From positions 310,327 through 374,326 of the forward strand of contig CATKHK010000011.1 of NCBI GenBank assembly GCA_949751835.1: a DNA stretch of 64,000 nt. The letters run 5' to 3'. Under the pieces are notes generated by a model. That model worked only from the letters and a program-made list of their open reading frames with translations. It did not search any database and was not told the DNA's origin. The stretch is from Blepharisma japonicum. Lineage: Eukaryota > Ciliophora > Heterotrichea > Heterotrichida > Blepharismidae. Shown piece by piece: positions 57,467 to 64,000 of the stretch (its first letter is position 1; each line of letters opens with the position of its first letter). The translations under genes and the position numbers were made by a program.

Positions 57467-57880
57467 AGGAAATGTTTATAATTTTATTGCACTAAAATGG
57501 AAATATATAAAATCGAATTAAATTTAGGATACTTTAAAACAATCACCATTGTATATCTTGAGCATTGATTGAGATTTACTGATGGCTTTATAAGGATTTA
57601 TTCTCATTTGAGCTTTCAATTCTAATATTAAATAATTAGTTTAAAAACGATCTCCATTATTAATTTTTTTAAAAAATGAAGAACAATATGTGGTTTTTAC
57701 CCTTGACTGAAAGATTTTGAATTTTTATATTCTGATCACAAATTAATGGCTAAATAAATCAATATTATTAGATCTTATATGCTTCCTATTATATTTTTAA
57801 TAGTATGCTGTTTCTAGCAAATATTGAATTACGAATATCCATTTTAAATTCAAATTATGATACCTTTTATATAAATAAGG
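57467..57880. other. Divergent intergenic region
   Basis: AT-rich promoter region between the HEAT-repeat and zinc-finger genes. No feature seen. Confidence 0.6.
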
Positions 57881-58321
57881 ATGATAGGGCAACAATTCAG
57901 CTGCTATTACACATGGTGCGACAAAAGTTTCAATAGCAAATATAATCTCAAACGACATATCAATGCGACCCATATCGGTATTAAAAAATTCAATTGTGAT
58001 GTATGCAACAAAAAGTTAGTAAGCAAGCAAAATCTTACCGAGCATATGTATACACATACAGGAGAGAAGCCGTTTAGTTGTGAAGAGCCAGGGTGTGGAA
58101 AGAGCTATCGACAATCCTCACAATTAAGCGTCCACAAGAAGGTTCATAAAAGAAATCAAAAGAAAGCAGGGTCAAGGAAAATGAAATCCAAAGAGATTTC
58201 AGACGAGGAAGAGAGAGATCAGCTTGTTATAGAAGGTCTTGAACTCCCTCCAATCGATTTTGAGAGCTACTTAAGACAGCAAGATATTAAATTGCCTATT
58301 TATCACTCACTGCTAATATAA
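57881..58321 (+). CDS. C2H2 zinc-finger protein, 146 aa
   Basis: Three C2H2 fingers in residues about 8-90: CYYTWCDKSFNSKYNLKRHI..H, CDVCNKKLVSKQNLTEHM..H and CEEPGCGKSYRQSSQLSVHKKVH, joined by a TGEKPF linker before the third finger. A basic stretch (RNQKKAGSRKMKSK) is a likely nuclear signal, followed by an acidic tail (ISDEEERDQLVIEGLELPPIDF) that could be an activation or interaction region. Probable DNA-binding transcription factor of the TFIIIA/KLF style. Confidence 0.9.
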   Translation: MIGQQFSCYYTWCDKSFNSKYNLKRHINATHIGIKKFNCDVCNKKLVSKQNLTEHMYTHTGEKPFSCEEPGCGKSYRQSSQLSVHKKVHKRNQKKAGSRKMKSKEISDEEERDQLVIEGLELPPIDFESYLRQQDIKLPIYHSLLI

Positions 58322-58769
58322 TGCACCATTTTTCCATAAATTTTTCATATTATTACCGTTAAACTGTTCTGATTAGTGCTTTTTTTTCAGTATAAATTTT
58401 GTCTTTTACAATAAAACTCCATATTTTCGGTGAAACAGAAATAATTAAAACGTAAAAATATTATGAATAACTTATAAATTTGTCTAAATAATGACATTAA
58501 TAATTTATTTTTATGAAAAACGCTTTAAAAACCAAACTAATAGATTGAATATATAAATTAAAATAAACAATTATTGTAATATTTTACCCTCAATGGGGAG
58601 CTTTGCGAATAAAAATAAATATCATCAATTCGTATATATAAGCAAATATTGAGGTATAGCATTTAATTAAATTCCAAAAATTTATTCATTGCAACTTATA
58701 AATTTATAACGCGCAATTAAATTCCTATTTAAGTTTTAACCCTCATCTTTAATTTTTTGGAAAATTTTA
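58322..58769. other. Intergenic, nothing recognised
   Basis: Very AT-rich spacer between two plus-strand genes. No feature seen. Confidence 0.6.
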
Positions 58770-60047
<1,278 letters not shown>

Positions 60048-60209
60048 TTTTTATATCAGCTGGTTCAATTTGCAAAATAATAATTATTAATCTGATCTGG
60101 ATATTATCTTTAAAATTTCCAGCCAGTATTCCATTTAAATTCATATTTAATTTAAATATCAATCGCATATCTTAATGGATGCAAGATTCATTAATGATAG
60201 TTCATATAA

Positions 60210-62000
60210 ATGTTATTGCACAATTGCAGAAGATCCGCTTCATCTGAATTCCATCACCTATTTAAGCTCCTTGTTCCAGAAAAGACTCTGCTAATGAAAT
60301 TTGCATTTTCTTTAACAGTCTCTTCTGGAGTAAGTCTCTGCTTTCCTCTAGCTTTGGTAAAAATTATTTAGCAAGATATATATAACCTATGTGCAGTTCC
60401 TACCACATCTCAGCATGAAATTGTCACAGTTGTAGGAAAATGAACTGCTGTTTTTGGAGCTGGCGCTTTATCCACTTATATGAGAAGATTGACCATTGAG
60501 GATCTGGTAGAATTTATATAGTCAAATACTGTTGCAATGAAAATGAGAATTGAATTTTTCGAAGATCTTTTAAGGAAAAAGTATCAGGTTTTCGGAGAAA
60601 CTACAACAGGGGACTTGTCACACCAACTGAATAGCGATATATGGACAATTGCGTACACAATAACGAATGAATTTTCTTCTGCGATGCGTGGGGTAGCCTT
60701 TTTTACTGGCGGGGTAGGATTTTTGTTATATACGTGCCCTCCTCTTACGATGATTTCTTTGTTTCCGATGATGGCGCTGGCATCAATCTCAAAATATTAT
60801 GGAAATCTGCTTAGGAGGGAAAGGGAGACTCAAGCAATTTATTTAAGGCAGCTGAACTCGTTTGCTCAAGAAAGACTTGTCCAGATAAAGACAATTAAGC
60901 ATTTTACTGCAGAAGGGATTGAGCTTAAGAAATACGCAGAAAAGCAGTCAAAAGTATACAATAAAGCTATTGATGTAGCAAGGTATTCAGCAAAGCATCA
61001 CGCTTTGATGGAAGCTATGGGCCAAAATGCAGTGCTATGATGCCTAGGTTATGGTGCTTATCTAATCTCTACAGGTTCAGGGTTAAGTGTAGGAGCTTTA
61101 ACTGCTTTTGCAATGTATAGTGTCTATGCTGGGTTAGGATTCAGATTATTAGCCTCAGGCTATACTGAATTAAAAAAGGCAGCCGGTGTTTACAATAAAA
61201 TTCTCGAAACAAAATCATCCAATGATGACAAAGAAGAAATCTTAATATCCCCAACAATTTTGCCAAAATCCACAGTAGGCCGTAATTTTTAAACAGCTTC
61301 CATTGTCTTTAAAAATGTATCCTTCACCTATCCAGGAAGAGAAATTCCAGTGTTGGATAGTATCAATCTAGAAATAAAATCTGGAGAAATATGGGGAATA
61401 GTTGGGCCAAGTGGCTGCGGAAAATCAACTTTATTTCATTTATTAACTCATCTTTATGCGCCGACCTCTGGACTAATATATATTGATAACGTAGATATTC
61501 ACACAAAACCAGCTTGGTGGGCCCGACAACAAATTTCTATTGTAAGCCAAGAAGCTCCCTTATTCTCAGGAAGCATCCTAGACAACATAAAATATTCAAA
61601 TCCAAATGCTACAATGGAGGAGGTTATTGATGCTTGCAAGAGAGCAGATGCATATGATTTTATCAATAATTTTGAGGATAAGTTTGACAGTGAAGTAGGA
61701 GAAGGAGGTTCTGCTCTTTCTGGAGGACAAAAACAAAGAGTAGCGATTGCGAGAGCACTTTTGAAGACACCGCATATGCTTCTTTTAGATGAAGCAACGT
61801 CTGGATTAGATCATCAGTCAGAGAAAACTGTACAAGGAATTCTTGAAAGAGAAGTCAAAAATAGGGGTTTCACAGTATTATTGATTTCTCATAAAATCAG
61901 AACGCTAAAAGCTCTGACTGACAAAATAGCAGTGCTTCATGGAGGTAAAATTATTGCGACTGGAACATTTGATGAGTTAAAAGAAAGTAAACATATTTAG
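60210..62000 (+). CDS. Half-size ABC transporter, mitochondrial ABCB type, 581 aa
   Basis: Four exons (60210-60356, 60372-60506, 60522-61281, 61297-62000) separated by three 15-nt introns. The N-terminus MLLHNCRRSASSEF is Arg-rich and suits a mitochondrial presequence. The membrane domain spans residues about 25-305. The nucleotide-binding domain has Walker A GPSGCGKST (near 383), signature LSGGQKQR (near 487), Walker B LLLDEATSGLD (near 510) and an H-loop LLISHK. It resembles ABCB10/ABCB8/Mdl1, which work as homodimers in the inner mitochondrial membrane. The start is the ATG that gives the presequence; an overlapping ATG at about 60177 is out of frame. Confidence 0.9.
60357..60371 (+). other. 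15-nt spliceosomal intron
   Basis: GTAAAAATTATTTAG between FPLAL and QDIYNL; contains an in-frame TAG; removal keeps phase 0. Confidence 0.88.
60507..60521 (+). other. 15-nt spliceosomal intron
   Basis: GTAGAATTTATATAG between TIEDL and SNTVAM; contains an in-frame TAG; removal keeps phase 0. Confidence 0.88.
61282..61296 (+). other. 15-nt spliceosomal intron
   Basis: GTAATTTTTAAACAG, phase 1, between STVG and PSIVFKNVSF; contains an in-frame TAA. It lies just before the nucleotide-binding domain. Confidence 0.88.
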
Positions 62001-62617
62001 ATAGTAATTTAGTATGAATTTTAGTTTTAGATTTTTATGAATCATTAAGTTATTTGGCAATTGAATGATTAAAAAGAATTTTTCTCAGAAATATGTACAA
62101 AATGTAACTTTCAAAGAATTTATTAAAATCCAAATTTCATATTTATGTAATTAATTTTAAAACAATTATTTGCAAAAGCAATAAAAGCTCAGAAAATGAT
62201 TTCTGTTTAAAAATTAGACTTAAATCATTAAGTTAATTATTACTAATTTTGTATCTTACTGCTTATCTTCCAGAATATACCATTAGCTTTAGCTCTAACA
62301 TTATAACCCATATAAAACTCAACCATGGAAAATTTTTTAAAAAAATTTTTGTGTAGGATGCATCCAATCCTTTCTGTTATTATTACCTATTTTTGAGTAT
62401 TAAAATAATTAAATCAACTTAAAATCAAAAAACCGATTAAAAAATAATAAAGGTTTACATATTAAACTATCACCAGGAAATATTTTGAAATGGATTATTA
62501 AATAAATTCTGTCGTTCAATTAACTTATTTTATAAAATACTAAAAAAATTATAGCATTAAAATAAAAAGAATGGAAATATACATTTATCTTTATATTGTT
62601 TTGCCAATAATAAAAAT
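62001..62617. other. Intergenic, nothing recognised
   Basis: Very AT-rich spacer between two plus-strand genes. No feature seen. Confidence 0.6.
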
Positions 62618-63208
62618 ATGCAAGGTGAGAAACAATTATTATCCTGTGAATATTTTAGTTGCGAATTTTATAAAATGGATTCATTTGATTCACCTTATAC
62701 TTATTCTTTAAATCAGGAAAGTCATCGGGCAGCTCATGTGAAACTGCTGACTATCGAAAATAATTCTCAAGCAAAAAATGAAGTGAGCTATGATAACAAG
62801 AACTTATCGATAGTGATGAACCCGCAATCGTTGAAATCCTTTGCAATTATGGTCTCATCTATACCTCAAAACATCATCAGTCTGTCCATAGTCAATTCTT
62901 ATTTGGGACATAAAATTGTCAGAAACCTTGCTCCTTGCTTGAGCCACCTAGCAAATCTGGAATACCTAGACTTGTCAGGAAATTACATTGAGGATAGAGG
63001 AATGAATTTACTTAGGGAAAGTGGAGATTGTCTAGAAAAATTGGAGACATTTATTATTTGTTTGAACCATATTTCTTATAGAGGTGCGCTGCTAGTGGCG
63101 GACTTTTATATTTTCCGAAATCCTATGCATGCGATTGCAGGAAACTTTAATTTGCATGATTGGGAAAAGTATCAAGAAGCTGTTCAAACAATTGATTCAG
63201 CATGTTAA
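62618..63208 (+). CDS. Leucine-rich-repeat protein, 196 aa
   Basis: Residues about 68-175 hold RNI-type leucine-rich repeats: ISLSIVNSYLGHKIVRNLAP, LANLEYLDLSGNYIEDRGMN and LEKLETFIICLNHISYRGAL. The N-terminal 65 residues are unclassified and there is no membrane segment or signal peptide. LRR proteins of this size are usually binding partners, for example in cilia or ubiquitin ligases. No TGA, no intron. Confidence 0.8.
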   Translation: MQGEKQLLSCEYFSCEFYKMDSFDSPYTYSLNQESHRAAHVKLLTIENNSQAKNEVSYDNKNLSIVMNPQSLKSFAIMVSSIPQNIISLSIVNSYLGHKIVRNLAPCLSHLANLEYLDLSGNYIEDRGMNLLRESGDCLEKLETFIICLNHISYRGALLVADFYIFRNPMHAIAGNFNLHDWEKYQEAVQTIDSAC

Positions 63209-63405
63209 TTCGCTTAATGTCCATATAAATATTACCAAATTATACAATTAATAATTATCAATATTAAATAATGAAGTCTTAAAAATGTTTAAAAATGAAA
63301 ATAGACTCCGAATTTCTTGAAAATTTCGGAAAAGATACTCTGAATTTTCAAATCTGTATTAATTAAATAATTCTATATTTAGAATTAATTTTTCACGTCA
63401 ATATA

Positions 63406-63948
63406 TTATGCAACACAACGATGATCGGTTCTTACAACCAAATTTGAAATATTTCTTGTCAAAAGCTTCGAAAAATGCCCTGGCAGAGAATCTTTATTAA
63501 TTCTATAGTTTTGGGATAACCTTTGAAGATTTTTCCTATATGTTCTTTTATTTTCTTTTTCTAAAACAGTTTCACTGTTACATCTGCAATGTGATAGCTT
63601 TAAAGGTGATGCCCTCCCTTTATTAACTTCGTTAATATCAAAATTAATTTGCGAGTTCTTCTTTTGCAAACAATTAATAGGTTTGCATCTGTCTTCACTT
63701 AGTCTGCAAAATTCTGGACTTGAATATCTTGGCTGAGCTGTATTTGTAATCACTTTAAATGGATTTGATGGTTTTTCTCATTTTTTGTAATCACTGCAAT
63801 TTCTTTCTGTTATTGAAACAAACGGCCTTGGCAGATCGTAATTTCTTTCTGGTGAATTTTTCTTTATTGAGCTTAACTTAATATGAACTCTTCTCGCTAT
63901 ATTATAATTACGTTGAATTTGCTTAGCAATTTTTGAATTTGTGCTCAT
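63406..63948 (-). CDS. Hypothetical basic protein, 180 aa
   Basis: ATG 63948 to TAA/TAG at 63406, joined across one TGA (Trp in DYKKWEKPSNPF). The protein is basic, rich in Asn, Ser and Lys with scattered Cys, and probably largely disordered; ITERNCSDYKKW and PRYSSPEFCRLSEDRC look like short linear motifs. No domain recognised. Upstream sequence reaches the right edge of the window. Confidence 0.65.
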
Positions 63949-64000
63949 CTTTAATTAACTGTATAATCATTTTAATACCATTAAGGAGAGAAAGTTGCCC

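Overview
The window looks like macronuclear DNA of a heterotrich ciliate, most likely Blepharisma or a close relative. It is strongly AT-rich with short intergenic gaps. UGA is read as tryptophan: dozens of in-frame TGA codons fall on family-conserved Trp positions in MORN, eIF4E, WD40, ABC and RING proteins. Every gene end seen here is TAA or TAG. Spliceosomal introns are 15 or 16 nt (seven simple ones, plus one 30-nt intron that reads as two nested 15-nt introns). Under the standard code many genes break into pieces; coordinates below join those pieces with UGA = Trp and with introns removed. No rRNA, tRNA, CRISPR array or virus-like element was found.

Layout. 1-11 kb: two tandem minus-strand surface-protein genes (the first runs off the left edge) with a signal peptide, Notch-type LNR modules and a right-handed beta-helix region; the complete one also has a Cys-rich module and a polytopic membrane domain. 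A decayed copy of its C-terminus lies between them. 11.6-21.5 kb: a hypothetical gene, then a MORN/Kelch block shaped by a segmental duplication (about 14.9-17.5 kb copied at 18.06-20.4 kb) with several gene fragments at the junctions. 21.6-28.1 kb: a 2161-residue secreted or GPI-anchored protein. 28.6-31.2 kb: a linker-histone-like protein and a membrane RING-H2 protein. 32-36.2 kb: three tandem 105-residue RING-H2 genes lying in and around the remains of a second copy of the adjacent class C GPCR-like gene (36.2-39.6 kb).

40-64 kb is denser and mostly housekeeping: two Rab GTPases, a GDT1/UPF0016 cation transporter, an eIF4E-family protein, a CELF/FCA-like RRM-WW-RRM protein, a dual-specificity phosphatase with a HIT-like tail, a protease-fold/Kelch fusion, TXNDC17, two tandem D-2-hydroxyacid dehydrogenases, a HEAT-repeat protein, a C2H2 zinc-finger protein, an RBBP4/MSI1 chromatin protein, a mitochondrial-type half ABC transporter, an LRR protein and several unknowns.

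The two most striking observations are (i) a 166-bp TA-flanked inverted-repeat element inside one dehydrogenase gene whose exact removal rejoins the reading frame, which looks like a retained IES/MITE, and (ii) a 15-nt intron sitting inside another 15-nt intron in the RRM-WW gene.
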